DNA of 55,616 nt from CAYJFG01 sp051881695. GTDB lineage: Bacteria > Bacillota > Clostridia > Oscillospirales > Acutalibacteraceae. The notes below the pieces were generated by a model. It did not search any database. It was not told the DNA's origin and saw only the letters and a program-made list of their open reading frames with translations. Shown here one piece after another: positions 16,418 through 24,712 of the stretch (position 1 is its first letter; every line of letters begins with the position of its first letter). Both the position numbers and the translations under genes were made by a program. The stretch is from assembly GCA_051881695.1 (NCBI GenBank), contig JBJEQJ010000012.1, positions 1 to 55,616 on the forward strand, in the 5' to 3' direction.

Positions 16418-16579
16418 GGTTATCCATTTTAATAAGCTGAATTGCTGTTTGCATTAAAATAGAATTATGACAGGTCTTAAAGCCACCTTGTCCTAAGGAG
16501 GTAAGACTGCAAAGCTGTAAGGGGGATTCACCAATTTACCGTGAAATCCAAATTTACAGCAGATTTAAACGGATAATCC
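16418..16579 (+). ncRNA. Structured leader RNA candidate upstream of Nudix gene
   Basis: Several nested complementary segments are seen. An outer stem joins GGTTATCC (16418-16425) to GGATAATCC (16571-16579, one bulge). A hairpin GTCTTA...TAAGAC encloses ACCTT/AAGGAGGT (about 16475-16506). A stem GCTGTAA (16514-16520)/TTACAGC (16554-16560) encloses GGATTCAC/GTGAAATCC. The arrangement resembles a riboswitch-type leader, but I could not match it to a known class. It ends 30 bp before the start codon. It shares AAAGCTGTAAGG with the leader at 18973-19017. Confidence 0.5.
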
Positions 16580-16609
16580 AATAAAATTACAAAGGAGGGA
16601 GCAGCAAAA

Positions 16610-17311
16610 ATGATAGGCACAGGCGTTTACGTTACCGTTTACGGCACACTTAGCGAAAACGGCGTGTATACAGGCTATGCCGAGTTAAACACGCTTAAAA
16701 ACAAAACGGTATATATAATAACAAACCGCACTCATCTGCCCGAAACGCTGTACGGTACGGTAATTGCCACAACAGGCAGTCCTGCCGACGGCGGCAAGCT
16801 TATAGTTGCTCCCAGAGGCGAGGTTTTTTACGAGCCGCAGATAAAGGAAAGGCTTAAAAAGGTTAAAAGCCTTAACACCGACAAGCTGCTGTGTCTATAT
16901 GAAAAATCGTGCGGAGCAGTTGTCTTTCACCGGTCAAAATTCGGTATTAAGGTTTTGCTTCTTAAAAATCACAACGGCAAATACTGGAGCTTTCCCAAAG
17001 GACATATTGAAAGGAAAGAAACAGAAAAGCAGACTGCGCTGCGGGAAATTAAAGAGGAAACGGGGCTTGACGTTAAAATATATGACGATTACCGCCAGAT
17101 AAGCGATTATTCGCCGTTTGGAAAGGTGAGGAAAAGAGTGGTTTTCTTTTTGGCAGAGGCTAAAAGCGACAATGTAATAATGCAGGAGGACGAAATTGAC
17201 AGCTTTATATGGGTAAGCTTTCCGCAGGCTGAAAAAATGTGCACCTATGAAAACGATATAAGAATTTTAAAAAACGCAGAGGAATATATTAAGAATAATT
17301 TGTCAGAATAA
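16610..17311 (+). CDS. Nudix hydrolase with N-terminal pyrophosphatase-like domain
   Basis: A 233-residue protein in two parts. Residues about 103-233 are a Nudix domain with a perfect box (residues 131-153: GHIERKE, then REIKEETGL), most like diadenosine-tetraphosphate hydrolases (YWSFPKGHIE). Residues 1-85 (GTGVYVTVYGTL; LYGTVIATTGS; GGKLIVAPRGEVF) resemble the small clostridial inorganic-pyrophosphatase-like proteins, but lack their acidic metal-binding cluster. It probably cleaves a dinucleoside polyphosphate or similar compound in the cytoplasm. A strong AAAGGAGG precedes the start, and a folded leader RNA lies just upstream, so expression is likely regulated at RNA level. The lipid kinase gene follows 66 bp later. 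Confidence 0.8.
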   Translation: MIGTGVYVTVYGTLSENGVYTGYAELNTLKNKTVYIITNRTHLPETLYGTVIATTGSPADGGKLIVAPRGEVFYEPQIKERLKKVKSLNTDKLLCLYEKSCGAVVFHRSKFGIKVLLLKNHNGKYWSFPKGHIERKETEKQTALREIKEETGLDVKIYDDYRQISDYSPFGKVRKRVVFFLAEAKSDNVIMQEDEIDSFIWVSFPQAEKMCTYENDIRILKNAEEYIKNNLSE

Positions 17312-17377
17312 TTTACGGCAGGGACGCACTCCCTGCCTATAATTACATATAAATATCAATAAACCGAGTTGAAGCCT

Positions 17378-18298
17378 ATGAATAAAAAAATGCTTTTCAT
17401 ATTTAATCCGTTTTCGGGAAAGGCACAGATAAAATATCATCTTATGGCAATTTCCGATATATTTACAAAGGGCGGTTATGACGTTACCGTACACCCCACG
17501 CAGGAACAGGGGGACGCTTACCGCACTGTAAAGCAATGCGCCGAAAGCTTTGATATTGTTTCTGTATGCGGAGGCGACGGCACACTTAACGAATGTGTAA
17601 ATGGACTGCTCGCTTTGCCGCCGGAAAAAAGACCTCCGCTGGGGTATATACCGGCAGGCAGCACAAACGACTACGCCGCTACGCTTTGCATACCGAAAAA
17701 TATGGAAAAAGCCGCACAGCAAATAATAACCGGTACTCCTCACCTGTGCGACGCCGGACGCTTTAACGACAATAATTTTGTATATGTAGCCGCCTTCGGA
17801 GCATTTACAGATGTTTCCTTTGCAACGCCGCAAAAGGTAAAAAACATTATGGGTCACACCGCATATGTGCTGGAGGGCATAAAAAAGCTTGGAACAATAA
17901 AACCGATTAAGCTAAAAATAGAATACGACAGCGGCATCGCCATAGAGGGCGAATATATACTTGGCTTTGTTTTAAATTCACGCTCCGTTGCCGGAATAAA
18001 GGGCAAGGGCAGGCTTAAAACAAAGCTTGACGACGGGCTGTTTGAGGTTATTCTTATAAAAAACCCGAACAATCCGCTTGAGCTTCAGAATCTGCTTGCT
18101 GATTTTATTAAAAAGAACTTCGCTTCACCTTACTTTACACTTTTGAAAACCTCTCATATAAGGCTGACAGGTGAAAATGATATTCAGTGGACGCTTGACG
18201 GAGAAGACGGCGGCACGCACAAAACAGTTGAAATCGGTAATATAAGCAAGGCATACAGAATAATCTGCAACAGCTCTGCTGATAATTTATTTGATTAA
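17378..18298 (+). CDS. Diacylglycerol/lipid kinase (YegS/DgkB family)
   Basis: A 306-residue soluble lipid kinase. The N-terminus FIFNPFSGKAQIK and the nucleotide-binding GGDGT (residues 65-69) within VCGGDGTLNECVNGL are diagnostic. GYIPAGSTNDYA and the C-terminal IQWTLDGEDGG complete the DAGK catalytic fold. It phosphorylates diacylglycerol or a related lipid with ATP; in Gram-positives DgkB recycles the diacylglycerol released during lipoteichoic acid synthesis. ATG 17378 is chosen over an in-frame TTG three codons upstream; the ribosome site is weak for both. A good terminator follows. Confidence 0.88.
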   Translation: MNKKMLFIFNPFSGKAQIKYHLMAISDIFTKGGYDVTVHPTQEQGDAYRTVKQCAESFDIVSVCGGDGTLNECVNGLLALPPEKRPPLGYIPAGSTNDYAATLCIPKNMEKAAQQIITGTPHLCDAGRFNDNNFVYVAAFGAFTDVSFATPQKVKNIMGHTAYVLEGIKKLGTIKPIKLKIEYDSGIAIEGEYILGFVLNSRSVAGIKGKGRLKTKLDDGLFEVILIKNPNNPLELQNLLADFIKKNFASPYFTLLKTSHIRLTGENDIQWTLDGEDGGTHKTVEIGNISKAYRIICNSSADNLFD

Positions 18299-18385
18299 AT
18301 ATGCAGAAAATAACAGTCATAAAGCAAAGATAATCAATAGATGCTTAGCACAGAAAATATTTTAATAACCGAAAACAGCAAAATT

Positions 18386-18414
18386 CCTGCGGAAATTAGC
18401 TCCGCAGGTTTTTT
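18386..18414 (+). terminator. Terminator of lipid kinase gene
   Basis: CCTGCGGA (18386-18393) pairs with TCCGCAGG (18401-18408), followed by six T residues. Confidence 0.85.
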
Positions 18415-18908
18415 ATGTCCATATATTGTAGGAACGTAAGTTCTCGCCACTAATTTTTTCTGCGAAAAAACCGATAATTTGTCGCTTAGGATAAATAAAT
18501 ATTAATTTTCACGTTAAATTATATCTATATTAAACAGTTCTAATCAAGCGAAATCAATTAAACAGCAAAATTTTACAAATTAGCATAGGGTTAAATAACC
18601 AAAACGGGAAATGATGAAAAATTGCATAAAATGTAAAATCAGGTAAAATTTCACACAATATTGCTTAAAAATTTATTGCATCATAAAATTTATATGTGAA
18701 ATAATCACAGATAATACATTTATGTAACTTTTGGTTAAGCTATTGTAACCGTTAATTTTTACATTTTGCACAGAAAAGTTATCTATATTTCTAATTTAGA
18801 ATTTTAATTTTGTGCAATTCGTCTAATTAATCTTTTTTTCTTCTTCTTCTCAATTATTACAACAAAAATTTTCTAGCATATTGCACAAAAAACTACACCT
18901 TTCTCTGT
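18415..18908. other. AT-rich gap without genes
   Basis: About 490 bp of very AT-rich sequence between the lipid kinase terminator and the promoter of the 3D-domain protein. No ORF with a ribosome site, no tRNA-like fold and no clear repeat is visible on either strand. It may be an extended upstream regulatory region. Confidence 0.6.
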
Positions 18909-18937
18909 TTGACATTACCAACTGCCACCCTTATAAT
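18909..18937 (+). promoter_or_regulatory. Consensus sigma-A promoter of the 3D/G5 protein gene
   Basis: TTGACA (18909-18914), exactly 17 bp, TATAAT (18932-18937). This is the best promoter in the window. It implies a 5' untranslated leader of about 110 nt. Confidence 0.85.
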
Positions 18938-18972
18938 GCAAATGTAGGACAAATTATATTCAGTCAATGTTT

Positions 18973-19017
18973 GACCGCTAAATCCTCTCTTTCCTATGGA
19001 AAGCTGTAAGGTTGGTC
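18973..19017 (+). ncRNA. Structured leader of the 3D/G5 protein gene
   Basis: Within the leader, GACC (18973-18976)/GGTC (19014-19017), CCT/AGG, and TTTCC (18990-18994)/GGAAA (18998-19002) nest into one long irregular hairpin. The class is not recognised; it is too short for the ydaO (c-di-AMP) type often found before wall genes. It contains the 12-mer AAAGCTGTAAGG also found in the leader at 16511-16522. Confidence 0.45.
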
Positions 19018-19053
19018 GAATAAATTTGAGACAACAAGGAGTTCTATTTTTTT

Positions 19054-20322
19054 ATGTTTATAACCGCTATGGGTGGCAGAAGCAAAAGGTCAGGCGTGTT
19101 AAAGCGTGTAATCGCAGTTTTAACAATGGCCGTAATTTTCATTACATCTGCCTTTTCGGTAGCAGCTTTAAGCAAAACAGCTGTAATCACCGTTGACGGT
19201 GAGGAAATTACAGTAAGCACATTGAGCAAGGATACTTTTGAAATTTTGGAAAGCGCAGGCATAGAGCTTGCAGCAAACGATGAGGTTATACGTTATGACA
19301 ATACAGATAACAACATAGCAATCATCGTAAACAGAGCCTTTGAGGTTTTTGTAAATTCAAATTCCGGCAGACAAAGCATTACGGTAACAGGCGGCACAGT
19401 TGCAGACGCACTGAAAAAAGCCGGCGTTACTCCGGGCAGTAACGATATGGTTACTCCAAAGGAAGACACCAAGCTTAAAGCCGGTCTTGAAATTACTGTT
19501 TGCCCATTTGTTACATTAACAGTAAGGGCAGACGGAAAAACAACGACAGAAATGGTGCCGGAGGGCACAGTTGAAAACACTTTGGATTTTCTTAACATTA
19601 AGCTTAACAAGGATGACAGGCTCAATGTAAAGAAAACAGAGCAGGTAACAAATGAAATGATAATCAAGGTTGACAGAATTACTTATAAAACTGTTACAAA
19701 AACAGAGGCTATTAAGTATGCTGTTAACGAAACACCGTCAGACGAGCTTTACGAGGGCGAAACAGAGGTTGTTTCTAAGGGTGAAAACGGCGAAAGAACC
19801 CTTAAGGTTAAGCAAACTTATGTAAACGGCAAGCTCAGTGGCGAGAAGGTGCTTGAAAAGAAGGTAACAAAAAAAGCTGTTGCCGAAGAGGTCTTGGTCG
19901 GAACGAAGGTTAAAGCAAATGTAACCTCAACCGATAACTCCGCCGCAGTACAGACAAGCGGCGAGTACGGTATTCCGTCATATGTAGAAGACGGCGTTCT
20001 GTACGACGCTTCCGGCAATCAGGTACCATATAAGAATGTTCTGTACGGCTCAGGCACAGCATATTATGCAGAGCCGGGCGCACTTACCGCAACAGGCACA
20101 CCTGCTTATGTGGGCGGCGTTGCAGTAAACCCGAACATAATCCCTTACGGAACAAATATGTTCATCGTAAGCGAGGACGGCTTTGTTTACGGCTATGCAA
20201 CAGCCATAGACACAGGCGGAGCGCTTATGGACGGCACCGCTTTGGTAGACTGCTTCTATCCGACATATGACGACTGCGTAGTGTTCGGAAGAAGAAACGT
20301 ATATGTTTATATTTTAGACTGA
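19054..20322 (+). CDS. Secreted wall protein: DUF348, G5 and 3D domains
   Basis: A 422-residue exported protein resembling Bacillus YabE/YuiC-type proteins. After a signal region (residues about 15-40) come DUF348 repeats (TAVITVDGEEITVSTL; RQSITVTGGTVADALKKAG; LTVRADGKTTTEMVPEGTV), then a G5 domain (residues about 210-285, ending VKQTYVNGKLSGEKVLEKKV), and a C-terminal 3D domain (ATGTPAYVG; VNPNIIPYGT; AIDTGGAL; LVDCFY) with conserved aspartates, the catalytic core of MltA/RpfB-like lytic enzymes. It likely cleaves or remodels peptidoglycan, perhaps during growth resumption. AAGGAG lies before ATG 19054. It has its own consensus promoter and a folded leader, and two terminators follow. Confidence 0.88.
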   Translation: MFITAMGGRSKRSGVLKRVIAVLTMAVIFITSAFSVAALSKTAVITVDGEEITVSTLSKDTFEILESAGIELAANDEVIRYDNTDNNIAIIVNRAFEVFVNSNSGRQSITVTGGTVADALKKAGVTPGSNDMVTPKEDTKLKAGLEITVCPFVTLTVRADGKTTTEMVPEGTVENTLDFLNIKLNKDDRLNVKKTEQVTNEMIIKVDRITYKTVTKTEAIKYAVNETPSDELYEGETEVVSKGENGERTLKVKQTYVNGKLSGEKVLEKKVTKKAVAEEVLVGTKVKANVTSTDNSAAVQTSGEYGIPSYVEDGVLYDASGNQVPYKNVLYGSGTAYYAEPGALTATGTPAYVGGVAVNPNIIPYGTNMFIVSEDGFVYGYATAIDTGGALMDGTALVDCFYPTYDDCVVFGRRNVYVYILD

Positions 20323-20394
20323 TAAAAACTAACGGTTATGCCCATATAAAATTGATCCTACACCCGGCATAATCCGAAATAATTGCTCAAACGT

Positions 20395-20430
20395 AACCGG
20401 CGGTTCGATTTAATCAGACCGCCGGTTTTT
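20395..20430 (+). terminator. First of two tandem terminators
   Basis: ACCGGCGGT (20396-20404) pairs with ACCGCCGGT (20418-20426), followed by TTTT. Confidence 0.75.
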
Positions 20431-20459
20431 ATATCAGCAACAAATTTTATCTTATCGGA

Positions 20460-20492
20460 CAGCCGGCAGCAATATGCTCCGGCTGTTTTTTT
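20460..20492 (+). terminator. Second tandem terminator
   Basis: CAGCCGG (20460-20466) pairs with CCGGCTG (20479-20485), followed by seven T residues. The remainder of the gap to 20600 shows nothing identifiable. Confidence 0.75.
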
Positions 20493-20600
20493 AAGCGCTA
20501 AGCGCCGCATACCTTGCCGGCCGGCAGATTATCATAATTTAAGGAAATGCTTTGCAGCACCTTAAAAGGCGGTTAGTTTTAACTTTTCGTAATTATCCGT

Positions 20601-20648
20601 ATCAAACTGAACATAGTGCTTGCATCAAACTGAGAATATAGTGCTTGC
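20601..20648. repeat. Two-copy tandem repeat at island border
   Basis: ATCAAACTGAACATAGTGCTTGC (23 nt, given in two parts: ATCAAACTGAACATAG then TGCTTGC) is followed at once by a near copy, ATCAAACTGAGAATATAG plus TGCTTGC (20624-20648). It lies at the left edge of the atypical gene block 20.7-23.0 kb and could mark an insertion or recombination junction. Confidence 0.55.
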
Positions 20649-20713
20649 TATATTGATTTTAGGATGAAATTGTGATATAATTAAAATAATTATAAGTATA
20701 CTGAGGTGTGTTT

Positions 20714-21322
20714 ATGCCGTTAATAAAATGCCCAGATTGTGACAAAGAAGTATCTACATTAGCAGATATTTGCCCAAACTGTGGAAGACCGATGAAGCAA
20801 AAAAAATCAAACCAATTTGATGGAAAGTATAAATACTTTTGCCCGCTTTGTTGCGATGAGTTTTTTTCGACAACGAGAGATGGGTGGAAAAATGTAAACG
20901 GTAAGAGAATTGATTTGTGTCGCTGTATATGTTGCGATGAACTCGTAGAACCGTTACGCACAAAGTATGACTTAAGCCATTATATGAGTGTTGCCAGAGA
21001 AATGTATGGACACGAGAATGAGTATATGGAAGTCATACTTGAAGAAATTAAACAGAACCCGTTGTTTTCAGAGAAGAAATATAGAGCAACAAAGCAAAAG
21101 CTTAAGGAAGAAAACGATGCGTTGTTTAAGCAAAAAAGCAATGAATATTTCCAATCCAAATCTGTTACGGTTCAAAATGTCCCCAAATGCCCAACCTGCG
21201 GTTCAACCAACATCGAAAAAATCTCAACTACATCGAAAGTTGTCGGAGCAACGATGTTCGGTCTGCTGAGTAAAACCGCACGCTCTCAGTTCAAATGCAA
21301 GAATTGTGGCTATAAGTGGTGA
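20714..21322 (+). CDS. Zinc-ribbon protein of unknown function
   Basis: A 202-residue soluble protein with three cysteine-pair modules: CPDCDKEV...CPNCGRP (residues 7-27), a middle FCPLCCDEFF and CRCICCDE, and C-terminal CPTCGSTN...CKNCGYKW. The end pattern (CPTCGSTNIEKISTTSKV through FKCKNCGYKW) is common in small clostridial zinc-ribbon proteins. The helical middle (residues 90-155) is rich in Lys and Glu. TGAGGTG precedes ATG 20714. The next gene begins 9 bp after its stop. No function is assigned; nucleic-acid or protein binding is a guess. Confidence 0.7.
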   Translation: MPLIKCPDCDKEVSTLADICPNCGRPMKQKKSNQFDGKYKYFCPLCCDEFFSTTRDGWKNVNGKRIDLCRCICCDELVEPLRTKYDLSHYMSVAREMYGHENEYMEVILEEIKQNPLFSEKKYRATKQKLKEENDALFKQKSNEYFQSKSVTVQNVPKCPTCGSTNIEKISTTSKVVGATMFGLLSKTARSQFKCKNCGYKW

Positions 21323-21331
21323 GGTATCGTT

Positions 21332-21655
21332 ATGTCGAATTTCAAACTAACTGATGAGGCAAAGCAGATACTTATTAAAGCTCTGGCGTTTTGTGATGAC
21401 GAAAGTGTCAAGCAGAACAGAGATACCTTGATTCAGAGAATCAGAGACGGAGAAATCAACGACACAGATGAGTTGACGTCGTATTATTGCTATATAAAAA
21501 TAGCTATCGATAGTCACAAAGAATATTTGAAGCGAGCAATTTCTGATGGGAAAATGCTTTCGGAGGATGTCGACTCTGAGCGAAAAGAACTTCAATTTTG
21601 CAACGAAGTCCTAACATTACTCAAGTCAAATTTCACCAACAACTTTACGATTTAA
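21332..21655 (+). CDS. Hypothetical helical protein
   Basis: A 107-residue soluble, acidic, mostly helical protein (LTDEAKQILIKALAFCDDES; DVDSERKELQFCNEVLTLL). GAGG lies before the start and it follows the zinc-ribbon gene by 9 bp, so the two are likely one transcript. Its 3' end overlaps the oppositely oriented ORF at 21626 by 30 bp. Not recognised. Confidence 0.55.
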   Translation: MSNFKLTDEAKQILIKALAFCDDESVKQNRDTLIQRIRDGEINDTDELTSYYCYIKIAIDSHKEYLKRAISDGKMLSEDVDSERKELQFCNEVLTLLKSNFTNNFTI

Positions 21656-21862
21656 TAAACCGAGAGATTCCATATCAACAATATAGTGCCCATTTTCAAG
21701 TTTTTTGAAAGCTCTAAGTTTAAAATGTTCGTAACCTTCTTTCATAAAACTGTTACGCATAGCTTCTGTGTAAATATTATTGGTTTCGCAACTGATTAAC
21801 TCATCAAATATTTGCCTAATCTGTGGCTCCGTACATTCACGAACGTCACATTTGTCTTTCAT
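21626..21862 (-). CDS. Small hypothetical protein
   Basis: A 78-residue soluble protein with alternating charges (EGYEHFKLRAFKKLENGHYIV). AAAGGATGG precedes the ATG. It runs convergently into the previous gene and overlaps its end by 30 bp. Not recognised; it could also be a fragment of a larger protein in this decaying block. Confidence 0.4.
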   Translation of the reverse strand: MKDKCDVRECTEPQIRQIFDELISCETNNIYTEAMRNSFMKEGYEHFKLRAFKKLENGHYIVDMESLGLLNRKVVGEI

Positions 21863-21933
21863 ATAATTCCATCCTTTCTTTGAGTATTGAAAATGATATA
21901 ATAGTAAAAATTACACAGGAGTGTTTGAGAATT

Positions 21934-22590
21934 ATGAAGCATAGGCTCTTTGCATTAGTAATGATTTGTACTATTTTAATGTCTTTGTGCGGATGTGGAC
22001 ACTATGCAAAAGATAAAATTTTTGACACAGATGTCTATGGAACATATGTGCTAACACTGTTTACAGAAGATAACGATATATCGGACGAATTTACCTTATC
22101 GTAAAATAATAACGGTACATACAGTTATAGAATATATGAAAGTCTTTCTAACGGTACGACAAAAGATAAAACTTGCGATGGCAACATTGAGTCGGTTACA
22201 GAAATCAATGGTGATATTTCACTGATAAAGTTAAACATTGATTATAGCATTTTTTCTGAATTTGGCTCAATGACATTTAGTATACACAACGGCACCTGCT
22301 ATAAATACAAAAATCTGCTCGGTGATTATATCCAAATTGAAACGTCACAAATCAAAAACCGTTCTGAATTTTCAATACCTATGGATAATAGCGGAGAATA
22401 CTATCTTCGATTTACCGAAAATGGGATGTGTAAGTCCGACAATACACCAGACGAAGAACAATATTATTACAAATACAAAGTAAAGTCGGATATAGTTTTC
22501 ATTGACTATGGTTATGGGTATGGAGAGGCATACTACATCGTCGATGGCGGCGTATTTTCAGGGAATGGCTTCCGTAAATCTGAGCAATAG
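21934..22590 (+). pseudogene. Lipoprotein gene interrupted by an in-frame stop
   Basis: The reading frame starts at ATG 21934 with a lipoprotein signal (MKHRLFALVMICTILMSLCG then Cys21) and runs to a TAA at 22102-22104 after DEFTLS. The same frame then stays open without a break through NNNGTYSYRIYES and continues to the stop at 22590, giving a 218-residue product if the internal stop were a sense codon. A single substitution (for example AAA or CAA to TAA) explains this. AGGAG lies 12 nt before the ATG. The mature part is beta-rich and not recognised. Either a recently broken gene or a sequencing error. Confidence 0.7.
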
Positions 22591-22599
22591 AGGTGTTCA

Positions 22600-23026
22600 T
22601 ACGATTTACATCACAGGTGATTTCCACGCTGATGGGAAACGGTTCAATTTACAGTATCACACCTTCTTTTGGCTCTTCCCAAATTTCGTCGTTTTTGACT
22701 ATTGTTTAAGAACAGGTCTCCGTCCCACGTAAGCCCACATATAAACGCAGGAAGGTTACAGCCGATTTTTCTCTTCCCAGATGTAATTATCATCTTTGCT
22801 GATTCGAGCTCTATGATGCAAGATTTGATTTCGTCAGCATAGCATCTTTATAGCTATTGATATTCCCAATATTTTTGTTTAATGCACTTGTAAAATCATC
22901 GCTAAATTCAATTGCTTTGTTATTAGTCTTACTAAACACAGCAGACCAAGCTTCACCAAACTCTTTTACGATAGATTTTCCTTGACCCGAAGTTGTGAAT
23001 ATCAAACCGTAAATTATCAATGTCAA
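22600..23026 (-). pseudogene. Frameshifted gene remnant
   Basis: The minus strand carries protein-like sequence that jumps frame. One frame reads KSIVKEFGEAWSAVFSKTN...INSYKDA (23026 to about 22830). It continues in the next frame as ADEIKSCIIELESAKMIITS...FICGLTWDGDLFLNN. A further shift gives NDEIWEEPKEGVIL, a stop, then IEPFPISVEITCDV. No start with a ribosome site is found. The original protein is not recognised. The 22591-23137 gap holds nothing else except the promoter at its right end. Confidence 0.45.
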
Positions 23027-23041
23027 AGTGCAAATAAACTA

Positions 23042-23070
23042 TTGAATTAACCGGCGTGATAAGCTATAAT
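23042..23070 (+). promoter_or_regulatory. Promoter of lipoprotein gene
   Basis: TTGAAT (23042-23047), 17-bp spacer, TATAAT (23065-23070), 68 bp before the start codon. Confidence 0.7.
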
Positions 23071-23137
23071 TTATAAGTACGGCTAAGTCCGATAACAAGA
23101 AGAAAAGGCGGTCAATCCGCACGAAAGGATTTTTTCA

Positions 23138-23632
23138 ATGAAAAAAATAATTGCAATTTGTCTGATACTGGCGGCTGTGCTGTCATTCTCCGGCTGTGTA
23201 GCTGCTCCGCAAAGCGAAAACAAAAGCGTAAAAATAGCAGATATGGATTCAAAGTACGGTCTTACACAGATGTGCAAGGATTTGCAGAAAAAAGGATATC
23301 TGCCCGAAAGCGGCGTGGAAATGGCGTCAGACGTTATAGGAGCTAAAACAGGCTATCGCTTTGAAGCAAGTGTAAACAACGATAAAATAACAGTTGAGCT
23401 TTACGAGTATGACCCGGAAAACTTAAATGATGACGCAAAAAGAATAATAAGCGAGGTAAAGGAAAACGGCGAGTTCAATATGCTTGACTATGCAAAGGTT
23501 CCTGCACAAATTTCTAAAAACGGAAAATATATGGTAATTTATAACGACGGCAAGGCTGTCGGTGAAAATCCCGACGAAGCTCATAAAAAGCAGTATGATG
23601 AATTTATGAAGATATTTAACAGCGCAAAATAA
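23138..23632 (+). CDS. Lipoprotein of unknown function
   Basis: A 164-residue exported lipoprotein: MKKIIAICLILAAVLSFSGC with the lipobox Cys at residue 20. The mature part has a helix with KYGLTQMCKDLQKKGYL and a C-terminal strand GKYMVIYNDGKAV followed by a helix. AAAGGA lies before the start, and the promoter is at 23042. The gene is alone, followed by a terminator shared with the convergent AEC transporter gene. No family is recognised with certainty. Confidence 0.75.
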   Translation: MKKIIAICLILAAVLSFSGCVAAPQSENKSVKIADMDSKYGLTQMCKDLQKKGYLPESGVEMASDVIGAKTGYRFEASVNNDKITVELYEYDPENLNDDAKRIISEVKENGEFNMLDYAKVPAQISKNGKYMVIYNDGKAVGENPDEAHKKQYDEFMKIFNSAK

Positions 23633-23648
23633 TTAAGGAAACAAAAAT

Positions 23649-23685
23649 CCCCTCTCAGTTTACATCTTATGCAAACCGAGAGGGG
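23649..23685. terminator. Convergent terminator
   Basis: CCCCTCTC (23649-23656) pairs with GAGAGGGG (23678-23685). On the minus strand it is followed by ATTTTTG, so it suits the AEC transporter gene best, and it can also end the lipoprotein transcript. Confidence 0.75.
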
Positions 23686-23700
23686 TATTATTATATATTA

Positions 23701-24627
23701 TTACGCCAGCACCTGTGCAAATCCCACCACAAGCGGCATTGTTATTATGGAAAGTATTGTGGATATTGAAACCAGATTCACCGACAGCGAGGTGTTTCTG
23801 TCAAACTTTGCGGCAAACATTGTTGTTGCCGCCGCAACAGGAGCGCTTGCCGCTATAACGCACGCAACAAGCACTACTCCCCTTACTCCGCACAGCCACA
23901 TTACAAAAAGCGATAAAAGCGGAATAACAACAAGCCGCAGTGCAATGGCAATGTACTGTCTTTTGTTTTTAAGCGCCTTTATAATATCTGTATTAGATAA
24001 ATAAAAGCCTATGATTATCATCGGAAGCGGAGTGTTAAGCGCCGCCAGATAAGATACCGGCGCACCTATAACCTCCGGAAGCTGTACCGAGAACACAAAC
24101 AGCAAAAATCCCACAGCCACGCCGATAACGCCGGGGTTTAATATAAGCTTTTTCGGCGTTATGCTTTTTGCCGAGCCGCCCATACAGACAAGACCGTAGC
24201 TCCACAAAACAAGGTTAAACACTGCAACAAAGGCGGCGCCGTAAAATACGCCGTCACTGCCAAGCAGAGCCGACTGAAGCGGAATAGACATAAAGCCGCA
24301 GTTTGAAAAAACAGTACCGAAGCGAAGCACGCATACGGCTGATTTGTCCTTGTCGCGGAAAACAAGCGTGACAATTAAAATTGATATAAGATGTATACCC
24401 AGCGCACACAGCGTTGTAACCCCCAGATTTAAAAACATTTCTGCGTTAAATTCACGCTGAAAGGCGTCTATTACAACGCAGGGCGTAACAAAATACAGCA
24501 CTATGTTCGTAAGGTTTTTTGACGTTACAGGCGTTAAAAATCTTACCTTACCGCAGACATACCCCACGGCAATTAAAATAAACAGTATTAACACCTGCTG
24601 TGCCACAGTTAAAAAGTTTTCTGTCAT
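23701..24627 (-). CDS. AEC-family transporter
   Basis: A 308-residue membrane protein of the auxin efflux carrier family with about ten helices in two inverted halves (VLILFILIAVGYVCGKVRF at the start; SVNLVSISTILSIITMPLV at the end). The conserved TNIVLYFVTPCVVIDAFQ and the discontinuous helix region NPGVIGVAVGFLLF are present. In bacteria such carriers often export or import carboxylates such as malate; the substrate here is unknown. AAGGAAG precedes the start. It is monocistronic. Confidence 0.9.
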   Translation of the reverse strand: MTENFLTVAQQVLILFILIAVGYVCGKVRFLTPVTSKNLTNIVLYFVTPCVVIDAFQREFNAEMFLNLGVTTLCALGIHLISILIVTLVFRDKDKSAVCVLRFGTVFSNCGFMSIPLQSALLGSDGVFYGAAFVAVFNLVLWSYGLVCMGGSAKSITPKKLILNPGVIGVAVGFLLFVFSVQLPEVIGAPVSYLAALNTPLPMIIIGFYLSNTDIIKALKNKRQYIAIALRLVVIPLLSLFVMWLCGVRGVVLVACVIAASAPVAAATTMFAAKFDRNTSLSVNLVSISTILSIITMPLVVGFAQVLA

Positions 24628-24712
24628 TTTAATACTTCCTTAATTGTTCTATGTATCAAACAGTATATATTATGAACATTCCTATGCAAAAAATCAAGCG
24701 TAACAGCATAAG

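Noticed and set aside
16440..16560. c-di-GMP-I riboswitch
   Set aside because: GCAAAGC resembles part of the consensus, but the GGTAGC and tetraloop-receptor parts are missing and the surrounding helices do not match.
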